From NCBI RefSeq assembly GCF_963082655.1, contig NC_081554.1, forward strand, positions 58,114,369 to 58,178,368: DNA of 64,000 nucleotides. The letters are read 5' to 3'. The position numbers were made by a program, and so were the translations under genes. Positions 44,541-55,435 of the stretch are shown in pieces. This DNA comes from Stomoxys calcitrans (Eukaryota > Arthropoda > Insecta > Diptera > Muscidae). Each line of letters starts with the position of its first letter. The first letter of the stretch is position 1. Under the pieces are notes generated by a model. The model made no database searches, was not told the DNA's origin, and saw nothing but the letters and a program-made list of their open reading frames with translations.

Positions 44541-45214
44541 TAGCATTTCAAAACGGCACTGTGTTCCATAAAATTATCTTAGAAATAGTACAAAAAAAAA
44601 AAAAACAAAACGGAAATAAATGGAAAAAAACACAAAAACCCTGTATAAACAGCAGCAGCCGGCAACAAACGAGAGAAAGGCAAAGGAGAGTAAATAGAAA
44701 TGTCCTCGTTTTGTCGCAAAACGAACAAAAAAAAAAAATAACGGCAAAGTGTGTTTCTCTTTACCGCCACCACCACCACCCACCCTGCCAGAGAAACAAC
44801 AGCGTCAGTTTTTAAAGCAAATGCCAGCTGGAAAAAGTTCTATAGAATTTGTGTTGCTCTAGGTTGTGGCAAAAGAACTTGGTGTTGGTGGCAGCGGTAA
44901 TGGTTATGGTTATGGTAGTGGTGTGGCGCTTTATAATCCATACAAAAAAAAAATTACACACAGACAAGAAAAATCCCTTTGGGCATCCACACGATTTCCC
45001 TGTTACTCTTCGCACACCTCACTGCAAACCATTGCTTCTTAGAGCAAACAATAGCGCCAAGGGTAGAGTTGCCATGGTGAAGAAATTTTAAAGAGACGTT
45101 AAGATACGATTTAAACTAGGCAATTGGACAACTGGGCGCTTTTGGCAGTTTCAAAAAGTGAGAGGTAGGGAGTAGGGTTTCACTTTTCATTTCACGTAGT
45201 TTTCTCTCCAACCT
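44541..45214. other. Non-coding stretch; no gene supported
   Basis: Poly-A runs and short open frames of low complexity. CCAAGGGTAGAGTTGCCATG at 45,057-45,076 is one arm of an inverted pair whose partner is at about 45,693-45,712. Confidence 0.55.
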
Positions 45215-45608
45215 AATTTTCCATGAAAATTCTGGAACAGGGGATACTTCTCTCATATCAATGAGTGCAGTCCAATTTAAGTCTTAAGCTCAATGAAATG
45301 GCGCCTCCTTTGGTATGCCAAGTCGCAACAGCGTACCGCATAGCAACACCACTTGGAAGAGAAGTTTTAACATGGCAGAATATCTCACAAATGAAGTCAG
45401 CATTACTAAGGGGATAATCACCGCTGCAAAATTTTCAGATGTTCACGCTGGCATTTGAACCCAGCTATTCGGCGTCATAGACGCACATGTTAACCGGCAT
45501 AAGTAAGGGGATAATCACTTTGGAATTTTTTTTTATGTTCACGTCCCGATTTGAACCCAGCTATACGGCGTCATAGGCGGTTAAGCTAACTTCTGCGCCA
45601 TGGTGGCT
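45215..45608 (-). mobile_element. tRNA-derived SINE with internal ~110-bp duplication
   Basis: Reverse copy: AATTTTCCATGAAAATTCTG, GAGTGCAGTCCAATTTAAGT, body, then two successive head segments with CATTTGAACCCAGCTATTCG (about 45,452) and GATTTGAACCCAGCTATACG (about 45,549). The segment GGGGATAATCACYK to the head is duplicated. Both B boxes have TTTGAAC in place of TTCGAAC. Confidence 0.82.
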
Positions 45609-45794
45609 ATCACACCCGAAAACTGGAAATTTCGATCAGAAACATTGCCTAGTGTGAATCGGGACCAAAAGTATGTAGGATTATTTTGCCACCATGGCAA
45701 CTCTGCCCTTGGACCTAGTAAACAAAGTTGTGAAGGTGGAAAGTGGGACTTTAACGAATAGAGTAACAACAAGTTAAAGCGTGTAGAGTTCCGC

Positions 45795-46735
45795 CGGGTC
45801 GAATTTAATACACCCTCTGCCACAGATCACATATACTTGGATGATATAAAGTTGACACCATATTCGTATCCTTCTCCCAAAAACCTTTTGTTTGAGTCCC
45901 ATATTGTTCCGATTGGTCCACTTTGATTTTGGGCGGTACTTTTGGGGCTGTTTTGGACTCCCTAGGTACATGGACCCAATATATTCATACTCTATATCCA
46001 AATACCTTCCATTTGAGTACCGATCGGTCCACTTTTGATTTTGGGTGCTACGTTTTGGGCCTGGGGCAGCCTTCTAGGTACTTGGATCCAATTTTTGAGT
46101 CCCGATCGGTCCACTTTTGATTTTGGGTGCTACGTTTTGGGCCTGGGGCAGCCTACTAGGTACTTGGATCCAATTTTTAATACCATATTCGTATTCAACT
46201 CCCAAGTACCTTTTATGTGAGTCCCATGTTGTCCCAATCGGTAAATATGTCCTGTGGGGGGGTTTTAGGTAGTAGAGAGGCCCCTAAGAGCCCAAGGAAT
46301 ACATTTTTATGCCAGATTTGTACTCTCATTTTAAATGCCTTTCATTTGATACCCATATTGCCCAAAGAGGTAAAAATGTCGTGTGTTGCGTAATGTTTTT
46401 GGGGGTGGGGAACCTCCCGACACTTAGAGTGGTATTTCTTTGCCAAGTTTGCACTCTACTCTTAAATACCTTTTATTTGATACCCATATTGTCCCAATCA
46501 GTAAACATGTCCGATTGGGTGGGTTTTGGGATGGGGCGTCCCCCCAGGTTATTTGACCCGCAAATTTTATACAAATTTCGTGTTTTTGGGATACCATAAG
46601 GTGACATAGAAAATTTCGCTTAAATCGGTGTACTCATATCCAAAATCTGCCGTTTTTGAAAGTTGTGGTAAGGGGGAGGGTCCGCCCCCCCTTCGGATAT
46701 CAAAAAAATGCAGTACCCTATTTTAACTGGGGGCT
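45795..46735 (-). repeat. Helitron-type C-rich ~125-bp units, inverted
   Basis: About six units with CCCATATTGTCCCAATCGGT, GGTACTTGGATCCAATTTTT and ACTCCCAAGTACCTTTTAT. A ~97-bp piece (TCCACTTTTGATTTTGGGTG through TACTTGGATCCAATTTTT) is directly repeated at 46,026 and 46,108. The right end (GGAGGGTCCGCCCCCCCTTC) matches, inverted, the left end of the block at 33.76 kb. Confidence 0.75.
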
Positions 46736-47492
46736 CAAAAGACGAAAGTACTCCAGAGCTAAACGCAGAGGCGCACCAGAAGCAGAACATACCCAAATAT
46801 AAAAAGACAAAGAGGCGCTCGGGAATGGCATTACCAAGCAAAGAGAGAAATAGGAAGAACTCTCAACCGAGTTCCCTGGGGACTTGGATACAAAGTTGTT
46901 CTGAAAAAGGCTAGGAATGAAAAGCCCAATTATGGAGATGCATGAGAAAACAATGCGGATTATTGCAACCAACCAATACTCTGAACACGATCCAAAACCA
47001 AACGACGAAAACATTGGAGTGGGCACACACACTGCTCCACTCGGACTTGAAAAACTCAAACTCGCTGCATGTAGCCTTGAAAGCGGAAAGACGCTCTGCC
47101 CCTACGGAGTCCCAGTAGAACTCATGAAGATAATCGCCAAGGAAAGCCCAGAAATGCTTCTGAACATCTATAGCAGATGTCCGTCAGAAGATATATTTCC
47201 AGATATATGGAAACTACAAAGGCTGGTTTTGATCAGCAAGGGGAAATGTGGTCTAGAATGGCCATCATCTCACAGGCCACTGTACATGCTGGGCACAGCG
47301 GGCAAGCTGTCTGAGCATTTGATAAAGCCTACACTCGCGTAGGTAATCACCGCAGGAGGAGGACTCTGGAGCCGGCAACATGGCTTCCGCCCAGGAAAAT
47401 CGACAATAGGGCCCCTAAAGGACGTAGTTTAGGTTGGGGAAGCAGGTCAACGGCTGAACCCTCGTAGCAGACCCATCATCGTATTGGTAACG

Positions 47493-47850
47493 CTGGACAT
47501 CAAGAACGCCTTTAACAGCCTCAGGTGGGTAAACGTTTTGCGGGCCATGAATATGGACTTTGAAGTGCTGAAGTCTGATAATGCTGGACGTCAAGAACAA
47601 ATTCAACAGCCTCAGCTGGGTGATATTTTGCGGGCAATGAGAATGGACTTTAAAGTGCCAGAGTATCTGATGACACTCAAGAACGTCTTTAACAGCCTCA
47701 GGTGGGTAGACGTTTTGCGGGCCATGAAGACGGACTTTAAAGTGCCGGAGTATTTGATGACACTCGACGTCAAAGACGCCTTTAACAGCCTCAGGTGGGT
47801 AGACGTTTTGTGGGTCATGAAGTTGGACTTTAAGGTTCCGTAGTATCTGA
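47493..47850 (+). repeat. Four 93-bp tandem copies of LINE reverse-transcriptase motif A
   Basis: The segment encoding TLDVKDAFNSLRWVDVLRAM plus about eleven more residues, including the first catalytic aspartate, is repeated. The NAFNS-type landmark lies at 47,505, 47,596, 47,682 and 47,775. Full unit 93 bp (31 codons); two copies have small deletions. Copies remain nearly in frame with one another for 119 codons (47,484-47,843). Confidence 0.92.
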
Positions 47851-48044
47851 TGAGGATCATGAGAAGTTGTCTTAGAGACCGGGTGCTCTTCTTCACATCC
47901 ACACGGGAAGGTACGAAGTAACATCGGGTGTTGCACAAGGTTCTATACTTTGGCCCTGAACTCTGGAGTTTCAGCTACGACGGAATATTCAGGAAGGAGA
48001 TGGCAGTAAACACATTTATGGTCGGATATGCAGACAATATTTGC

Positions 48045-48075
48045 GCAGAGGTTAGCATGTCCACCTATGATGCTA
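48045..48075 (+). other. SINE A-box patch embedded in the LINE frame
   Basis: After the GYADN motif the sequence reads GCGCAGAGGTTAGCATGTCC and continues CACCTATGATGCT, which equals the SINE A-box and anticodon-side segment. The LINE-type reading frame then resumes. The patch is about 30 bp and has no other SINE sequence around it. Confidence 0.7.
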
Positions 48076-48835
48076 GGACGAGGCGCAACGAAGACTACAG
48101 AAGGTCATGATCAGAACTAGACATTGTTTGGAATCCCACGGGCTACAGCTGGCAATGTAAAAGACTGAGCTTCTACTGCCCACAGGGAAACACATCTTCA
48201 CATGGAGAGTTATACGGATCGAGAAAAGCATGTGAAATACTTAGGGGTACGACTCGACACCAAACTGACGTTACAGCCCAGACGCAGTACGCGACAACAG
48301 AAGCGGCGAAGATAGCGGTAAGCTAAGGGCGGTTATTGGCGAACATCGGAGGACCTCTACAAGGCAGGCGCAAGCTAATGATGAAGGCCTGCACCAGTTT
48401 TCTTTAATATGGAAGCGAGATTTGGGTTACCCCAAATCTATAGACCCGCTCTAGAGCTATGGTGCGGCTTTCGAAACAGGGGACAGCCGCTCTACGAGTT
48501 ACGTCATCTCACCGAACAGTATCTGAACTTGCAGTTCTCGGCCTTAGGCCTTAGAGCCTTAGAGCTGATGAAAATGTATGACGCCAAACTGAAAACCCCA
48601 ACAGAAGTCCACATTGGAAGATAATCAACGAGACACGCTGAGCCTTTGACGGTCAAGATGGAATAACGAAACGCGTGGCAGATAGACCTTTCAATAGATC
48701 GTGAGAAAGAAAGGCGACGTAATTCAATGCAAGGCAGACAATATCTGGACTCGGATACTTCCGCAAGTACCTACACAGTATGGGAAAATTCAGCTCACTA
48801 TTCTGCATCTATGAAGAAGAAGAGGTGGTGGATGA

Positions 48836-49110
48836 AGCAGAGCGGTGGATAATGGCGCAGTTGTAAGATCGCAATCGTGGTATGAAAACGACCAGCGGCA
48901 GCAACAGGTGGATCAACCGATGATGGCGGAGTTATTGGACCGCAACCAATGGCGACCACAGTGTGAAGACAACCAGCGACGACAGCGCGGGGATCAACCG
49001 TTGATGGTACAGTTGCTGTTTCACAACCGAGCGGTGTGAAAATGACCAGCGGCGACAGCGGAGGGAACAACTGATGATGGCGCAGTTGGTGTATCGTAAC
49101 CGATGGGGGC
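48836..49110. repeat. ~80-85-bp minisatellite, about three copies
   Basis: GATGGCGCAGTTG, CGCAACCGATGG and ACCAGCGGCGACAGCG recur in order starting near 48,850, 48,922 and 49,002, with a partial copy near 49,075. It starts where the LINE C-terminal frame is lost. Confidence 0.8.
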
Positions 49111-49496
49111 CAAGACCTATAGCAGATTACTTACAAACAGATAAGTCTGGGTTGCCGATGCATGTATTCGCTTGACCACCTAGGAGCAGCTCCTATCTGT
49201 AAGTCCTTCACTGGGAAACTCTCTCGCTGTGCTATGTGCTCGCCCTTTTATACCCCTTGGTGAGGCACACACACACACCCATTCACACACGTAGATCAGC
49301 TGTCGACAGTGTCGTATGTGATATGTCGGTGATTTGATCGTTATGGTGGTACCTCTGTTGTGGCATTGCCATATTGACCGCTCCATTACTTGGGCTGGCA
49401 AAGCGGTCTACTTTTGTGGCCGCTAACTTTAAAAATTCTTTGATGAAGTTTGTATGCTGCGTGGTCAAAATCGAGCTATCGACCTTGTCCTCACAC
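49111..49496. other. Unassigned non-coding stretch
   Basis: Holds an AC run near 49,266-49,278 and a CCTTTTATACCCCTTGG segment. No protein motif or element end recognised. Confidence 0.5.
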
Positions 49497-49625
49497 TAGA
49501 TCGACTTAAAATGTCTTGGCCATCAAGAATATGTGAACTTTATGTGATTTTAGACCAATATTTCCATGAGTAACAAACAGCATGACGAAGTTAGTATACC
49601 CCCATCCTATGGTGGAAGTTATAAA
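49497..49625 (+). repeat. Terminal domain of the 153-bp family
   Basis: GATCGACTTAAAATGTCTTG, CCATGAGTAACAAACAGCAT and CCCCATCCTATGGTGGAAGT match the end segment also seen at 10,795-10,920. It is a solitary end without array units. Confidence 0.75.
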
Positions 49626-49629
49626 GAGC

Positions 49630-49902
49630 GGTCCATTTAGGAAAAGGGGCAAACTTCTCACACATCACTGAGTACTGTCCAATTCAAGTTGTAAGCTCAA
49701 TAATAAGGGACCTTGTTTTTATAGCCGAGTCCGAAAGACATGCTGCAGAGCGACACCTCTTTGGGAAGAAGTTTTTTTTTAAATGTCGCCAGCATAAGGA
49801 GAGGATGGATAACCATCGCAGAAAATGTTTTCCCATGTTTCTCGTACTCAGGTGTGCAGCGTCATAGGCGGACATGCTAGCCTCTTAGCTACGCTGACAT
49901 GG
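49630..49902 (-). mobile_element. tRNA-derived SINE, 3' and internal deletions
   Basis: Reverse copy with GGGGCAAACTTCTCACACAT, GTCCAATTCAAGTTGTAAGC and CGACACCTCTTTGGGAAGAA. The B box is lost (TCGTACTCAGG), while the reversed A-box portion GCTAGCCTCTTAGCTACG is present. Its head plus about 60 bp of flank (49,857-49,963) recurs at 51,033-51,138. Confidence 0.78.
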
Positions 49903-49967
49903 TTGTCGGCATTTTCGCAATAACCTCGATACCTTATCATGGAGGCCTCCATCCATGAAGCCACCTT

Positions 49968-50036
49968 CTTCTGTTAATGTGGTATCACAATTGATGAAAA
50001 CGTCTGAGTCTGATGGCAGACTGCCACTTGATCCTA
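49968..50036 (+). pseudogene. 3' end of an R1-like LINE leading into the CCTAA array
   Basis: TGATGAAAACGTCTGAGTCT and GATGGCAGACTGCCACTTGA match the 3' untranslated end of the LINE piece at 52,930-53,345. TGGCAG-A-CTGCCA forms a short perfect hairpin. The telomere-like array starts immediately after. Confidence 0.7.
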
Positions 50037-51025
50037 ACCTAAACCTAACCCTAAACTTAAACTTTGCCTTACCTAAACCTAATCATAAACATAACCATAA
50101 CCTAACCTAACCTAAACCTTGGTTACGTGAAAAAAAATCTAATCTAAAATCTAACCTAACCTCAACCTAGCCTATCCTAAACCTAACTTAAACCTATCCT
50201 AACACGAATCTAAGCTAATCCTTAACCTAACCTAAACCTAAACCTAGTCCCAACCTAAACTTAACTTTACCTAACCTAAACCTAACTTAAACCTAACCTA
50301 AACCTAATCCAAACTTAGTGCTAAACCTAAACCTAACCTAAAACCTAACCTAAACCTAACATAAACTAAACTTAACCTAACCGTAACCTTATATAAACCT
50401 GAGCCTAACCTAAACCTTACCTAAACTTAAATCGAACCCAACCTAAACCTCACCTAAACCTAAACATTAACCTAACCTAATTCCAATATAATCTAAACCT
50501 TACCTAAACTTAAATCTAACTCAACCTAAACTTAAACCTCACCTAAACCTAACCTAAACCTAAACATAAACCTAACCTAATTCTAATCTCATCCTAACCT
50601 AAACCTAAAAGTAACTTAAACCTAACCAAAATCTAACCTAACCCTAACCTAAAATCAAACATAACCTTACCAAAACCTAACCTGAACCTAAACCTAATAT
50701 ATATAGTGACTACATCCAAATTCCTCTAGTTTTCTTCTTCTGCACTTTGTTGGGAAAGCAGGTGGAAGATGTGCACTTACCCATTCTTCATAAAATACCA
50801 AACCTAATCCTTAACCTGAACGTAACCTAAATCGAAACCTAATCACTACCTAAACTTAACATAAACCTAACCTAGACGTAACTTAAACCTAACCTTAACC
50901 TAAACCCAACATAACTTTAACCTAAGCCCAACTTAGCCTAAACCTAACCTAAACCTACACTTAACCTAAACCTAAATCAAACCTAAACCCAACCTTAACC
51001 TTAACCTAAACCTAATCTATCTATC
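50037..51025 (+). repeat. (CCTAA/CCTAAA)n telomere-like array 1
   Basis: About 1 kb of AACCTAAACCTAACCTAAAC-type sequence, 5- and 6-bp units mixed and degenerate. It is interrupted at 50,697-50,800 by a ~100-bp insert containing TTTGTTGGGAAAGCAGGTGG. The exact 5-mer is the arthropod telomere repeat TTAGG read in reverse. Confidence 0.92.
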
Positions 51026-51032
51026 AGATGTC

Positions 51033-51138
51033 CAGCGTCATAGGCGGACATGCTAGCCTCTTAGCTACGCTGACATGGTTGTCGGCATTTTCGCAATAAC
51101 CTTGATACCTTATCATGGAGGCCTCCATCATTGAAGCC
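51033..51138. repeat. Second copy of the sequence flanking array 1
   Basis: CAGCGTCATAGGCGGACATG and TTGTCGGCATTTTCGCAATA repeat 49,857-49,963 nearly exactly, so array 1 plus the LINE 3' end lies between direct repeats of about 106 bp. Confidence 0.9.
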
Positions 51139-51139
51139 C

Positions 51140-52925
51140 CCACACCTCAAGTGCCTGATGAGTCTCTGCCATGAGATGAAACGCCACGCTCAATGTTAGA
51201 TTTGCGTGGGATTCTCTGCCTTTCCTTTTCAAAAACGTTTTCCATTAACTCGAAAGGGAAGCACGGACAATTTACTTCCCTATGGCAACACTGCTTTTAG
51301 TTTCATTTATTATTCTTCTTTTTTCTACATCTATCTACTCTTCTCTTTCTTTTTGTCTCTGTCATTCTCTTTGCCTCTCTTTTAAAAAGTCTAATCATAT
51401 TCAAGCTCATGCATACACTCCCACTCAAATTCTCAAAAAAAGAAAAACTTTTCAAAAGACTTGGTGGCTAACAAACTGTTGGCACATAGCAGTGATGACC
51501 AGGAGAGAGAGAGGGAAAGAGAGGGGAGAGAAAGAGACATGATGATGAGAGTATGCAAAGTAGTTAAGCGCGTATTATTTGTGCAGTGCTTCAAACAATG
51601 TTCCCCACCATGGGTGCTTCTATAAACAAACCAGCCAGCCAGTGTAGGATATGTAAGGCTTGCCAGCATACGTACCAATAAACATACATACCATTGAGTA
51701 TGTTTACATGTGTAGGTGTGTGTCCATATGTATCTCTTTCAAATTGTCATTTATTTATAAGCGCGCCAATGTGCCCTTAGGTACAAGTAGGTTGGCTGCT
51801 ATGTTTATAACATTCTATCATCCATGTCTCCGATGGGGTGGGGCAGGACAGGCGGGTTGTGTGTAAGTGCTTCATTTGACGCAGTAACTTTGCTGTCTGC
51901 ATGTCTAGCAATTTTATTAGACCTCATCATTGTCGCCTTGCCCCGCGGCTAAGGGTTTTAATACCGCACTTTTTGTCTTGCCCCAGCCTTTACTTTTATG
52001 AACACAACTCAGCTACATTGGTAATCGTCAGCCATCGTCATCGCCATAGTTCGCTAGTCGCTTGTCAATGGGGATGTCGTTATCATTACTGTCCTCAATG
52101 TTCTACAGAAAGAGGAAGACACTCGTTATGACACATACACATAGACATGCATATACATGAAACAAGTACCTCTACACTATGTGCGTTACTGCGAACTGAA
52201 CGAGGTCAACAAATGGGCTTGCGGGAAAATTCATATAAAGGATATTCTAGGCACAAAGGTGAAAGATCTTTACTGCGGCTACGAATACAATGTATGAGTA
52301 TGCATGTATTGGTGTGTCTACTTATTAGAACTGTATTTGACTTTTGAGAGAAAAAAGGATATTTTTGCGTAGTTAATATTTATCTGATATGCTTTGAAAA
52401 TCTAAACAAAAATGATTTAAAAATTTCTTTGTACTGGGAATTTAATAATGTTTGAAGATTACAACACAATTATAAAAAAATAAATATAACTCTTCGAGAA
52501 TTATTAATATGTACGAATCCTTTTGTGAATGAAGGACTCTTTAGTAAATTAAAACTTTTCGAAATTCGCCAAATACACTCCTCGGTTACGGTCAAGCAAA
52601 AACTAATTCATCCGGGCTAACTTTTCTCTTTATCAACTAGTTTTGTCGAACTTCGATCCGCAGCTACTTTGGAATATTTTTTCTCAGAGTTCGTATCGGT
52701 TAAAAACCCACCCAATATCCCCTCAGGGTACAGATTCCACATCAGAACTACTTTCGCATTACTTCGAGGTGAACCCCCTCCACATAATATCTGCGTGCAG
52801 ACCTCCGCTTTGTCCCCAATGTCATTGCGTCGAGGTCGATCTTTTTCCTACGCAGTATCTGTTCAACGTATCAGGCTTGAAGTCCAACGCATGTTAGATG
52901 GTCACAAAGAGGGGGCTGTGAGCAT
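51140..52925. other. Non-coding stretch; no gene supported
   Basis: Contains TC-rich tracts (51,310-51,380), a GAGA tract near 51,504-51,535, and AT-rich sequence at 52,340-52,560. A frame at 52,643-52,897 has no motif that I can name. Confidence 0.55.
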
Positions 52926-52929
52926 TCCA

Positions 52930-53345
52930 AAACAATGTGGCCTAATCTAGACTTGAAGAGGTCAACCGCTTTGCCGTCACTGGCTAGGACAGGCGTCTCA
53001 GTCATTGTGTTCAATATGACAGGTCACTGGCTAACATGCCGAAAAACATGCTGACAGACTGAAGGTTGCCAGAAGCTGTGAGGACATTGAAGAAGAAGAA
53101 ACTATAGAACAACTTCTGTGTGTGTCCCGCACTGGCAGTCAGAAGGAGTTCCACTTAAGGTTCTCATTTCTTTGAGAACTTGTCATATTTAGCGGATGTG
53201 AATGTTCAAAAGTTGTTGAGCTTTTTAAAGCGATCTGGATTGTTCAATGGTAGGAACTAGAAGGCATCTTCCTTCTTCTGTTCCTGTGGTATCACATTGG
53301 ATGAAAACGTCTAATTGAGTCTGATGGCAGACTGCCACTTAATCT
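52930..53345 (+). pseudogene. R1-like LINE RNase H end, C-terminal cysteine region and 3' UTR
   Basis: MWPNLDLKRSTALPSLARTG then VIVFNMTGHWL (52,936-53,030) match the end of a LINE RNase H region. After a frameshift, CRSCEDIEEEET (Cys-rich finger), LCVCPALAVRRSSTLGS-like residues and ADVNVQKLLSFLKRSGLF (about 53,070-53,255) form the C-terminus. The 3' UTR ends with GTCTGATGGCAGACTGCCAC, and the (AACCT)n array follows without a break. Several stops are present; it is inactive. Confidence 0.78.
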
Positions 53346-54430
53346 TAACCTGAACCTTACCAAAACCTAACCCAAACCTAAATTTAGCCCTACTTAAACC
53401 TAACCGTAAACATAACCTAACCTAAACCTAACCTAACTTAACCTAGCCTAAAACTAACCTTAACCTAACCTAAATCTAACCTTAACCTTACCTACATCTA
53501 ACCTTAATTAACCTAAATCTAACCTAAACCTATACTAAACCTAACCTAATCCTTAACCTAAACCTAAACATAGTCCCAACCTAAACCTAACCAAACCCTA
53601 ACCTAACCTAACTTAAGTCTTAACCTATCCTAACCTAACCTAACCTAAACCTAACCCAAAACTAACCTAACCTAAACCTCAACCTAACCTAAACGTAACC
53701 TAACCTAAACCTCAACCAAACCTAACCGAAACCTAAGCTAAATATGAAGCTAACCTGAACCTAACCTAAACCTAGATTTAAACATTAACCTAACGTAATA
53801 CAAACCCTATCCTAACCTAAACCTAACCTTAAATTAAACCTAACCTTGCCAAAACCTAACCTGAACCTAAACCTAATATATCTGGTGACTGCATTCCAAT
53901 TTTCGAGCATCTTCTACACTTTGTTGGGAAAGCAGGTGTAAGATGTGCACTTAGCCATTCGATGTAGGTACTTCATAAAATACCTAACCTAAACCTAGCC
54001 TAAACCGAAACCAAGACCTAAACCTAAAGCTAAGCCTAATCCCTACCTAAACCCAACCTGGACGTAACTTAAACCTAACCAAAACCTAACCTTAACCTAA
54101 CCTAAAGTAAACCTAACCTAAACCTAATTTAAGCCTAACCTAAACCTAACCTAAACCTAACCTAAGCCTAAACCTAACCTAACCAAAACCTAACCTTAAC
54201 CTAACCTAAAGTAAACCTAACATAAACCTAATTTAAACCTAACCTAAGCCTAAACTAAACCTACGATAAACCTAACCTAAACCTAACCAAAACCTAACCT
54301 AGGCGTAACCTAAACCTAACCTTAAACTAAACCCAACCTAAAACTTACCTAAACCTAACCTAAACTTAACCTACACTTAACCTAAACCTAAATCAAACCT
54401 AAACCCAACCTTAACCTAACCTAACCTAAA
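53346..54430 (+). repeat. (CCTAA/CCTAAA)n telomere-like array 2
   Basis: As array 1, about 1.1 kb, interrupted at 53,876-53,985 by a copy of the same ~100-bp insert (TTTGTTGGGAAAGCAGGTGT). It starts directly at a LINE 3' end on the left and abuts reverse-oriented LINE fragments on the right. Confidence 0.92.
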
Positions 54431-54890
54431 CTATCTGGTCACTGCATATCAATTCCTCTAATTTTCGAGCATCTTCTGCACTATGTTGTGAAGTGATGAA
54501 AGGTCGCAAATCAGTGTATCTAGTTCCCTGCGTCGCCCAGGCTAGTGACTGCAATCAAAGAACGTATGTTTGGCGTCGTCTTCGACTTCTTTGGCTACGT
54601 ACACGCAGGATGTAAGATGTGCCCTTACCCATTCGATGTACATATGTACTTCATAAAATACCTTATCTAAACCTAACCTAAATCTAATCTATCTGGTGAC
54701 TGCATATCAATTCCTCTAATTTTCGAGCATCTTCTGCACTATGTTGTGAAATGGTGAAAAGTCGCAAATCAGCGTCTCTAGTTCCTTGCGTCGCCCAGCC
54801 TAGTGACTGCAGTCAAAGAACGTATGTTTGGCGTCGGGATATCTTTGTGACCAGGGATATCTTTGTGACAAAGCACTCAGACCAGGTGAA
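54431..54890 (-). pseudogene. Two copies of an R1-like LINE C-terminal segment
   Basis: On the minus strand, DDAKHTFFDC followed by a GRRRELE-type stretch and a CDL...NIVQKMLE stretch is the typical C-terminus of R1-group LINEs. It occurs at about 54,590-54,431 and again at about 54,840-54,686, separated by a short CCTAA-type remnant and ATCGAATGGGTAAGGGCACA. Both copies carry CTGCACTATGTTGTGAA on the plus strand. Confidence 0.72.
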
Positions 54891-55330
54891 TTTTGAACTG
54901 TCCAGCCATTCCGTAGAGAGATCCGCGACAGTTGAGAGCGGTTTTTGTGTTCAGAAATACGTTCTTCAGGGATTTAATGGCTGCCTTCCTATCTGAGAAG
55001 ATATTTATGCCAATCGTCGTAATGACATCATATCTTAGCCATTCCATCACTTCCTTAATTGCAAGTATCTCCACTTGATACACACTACAGACCTTTTCGA
55101 TATAACCAGCTCTAGATTTTTAGAGTACAGCCCAAAGCCCACCTGGTCGTATAGTTTGAAACCATCCGTAAAGAAGTCTATGTAACTTCTTTTACCAGGT
55201 GTATCATTCTCTCCTCCCAAGGAGACAGGTTCCACAGTAGGCAACTTGTATCTCCTGCTGAAAAGAACTACTTCTGTCTTGCATGGATTTATACCTTGAC
55301 CACTTTCGGTGAAATGTTCTCTTAATTCCG
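54877..55330 (-). pseudogene. R1-like LINE RNase H domain fragment
   Basis: Minus-strand residues FFTDGFKLYDQVGFGLYSK (first catalytic Asp in TDG), then YQVEILAIKEVMEWL with the catalytic Glu of the second motif, and INIFSDRKAAIKSLKNVFL with the third-motif Asp. A frameshift lies at about 55,085. The spacing matches LINE-encoded RNase H. It joins the C-terminal copies at its left. It is inactive because of the frameshift. Confidence 0.85.
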
Positions 55331-55339
55331 AGTCTCAAG

Positions 55340-55435
55340 GCAATTTTTCCTACAAATAAAATTTCAGTAAAATTTTCTCTAAATACAAAATTTTCATAAA
55401 TTTCCTTTACAAAATTTTAATAAAATTTTCTGCAT
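55340..55435 (-). repeat. 29-bp satellite relic
   Basis: About three diverged units (AAAATTTCAGTAAAATTTTC and similar) in the orientation of block A. Confidence 0.7.

Larger units (their letters stand above)
46736..48840 (+). pseudogene. Decayed R1-like LINE, reverse transcriptase to C-terminus
   Basis: Plus-strand islands in order: the finger region LESGKTLCPYGVPVELMK and WKLQRLVLISKGK (about 47,080-47,250), motif A with NAFNS (47,490-47,840, repeated), GPELWSFSYDGIFRKEM and GYADN in place of the YADD catalytic box (about 47,955-48,040), KYLGVRLDTKLT (about 48,237-48,272), and a C-terminal stretch GYFRKYLHSMGKFSSLFCIY (about 48,755-48,815). Frameshifts and stops separate them, and the second catalytic aspartate has become asparagine, so it is inactive. 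It starts directly after a Helitron-type block and ends at a minisatellite. Confidence 0.8.

Noticed and set aside
50037..54430. True telomere or chromosome end
   Set aside because: The arrays are degenerate, mixed 5- and 6-mers, interrupted, and lie between LINE fragments with more sequence on both sides.
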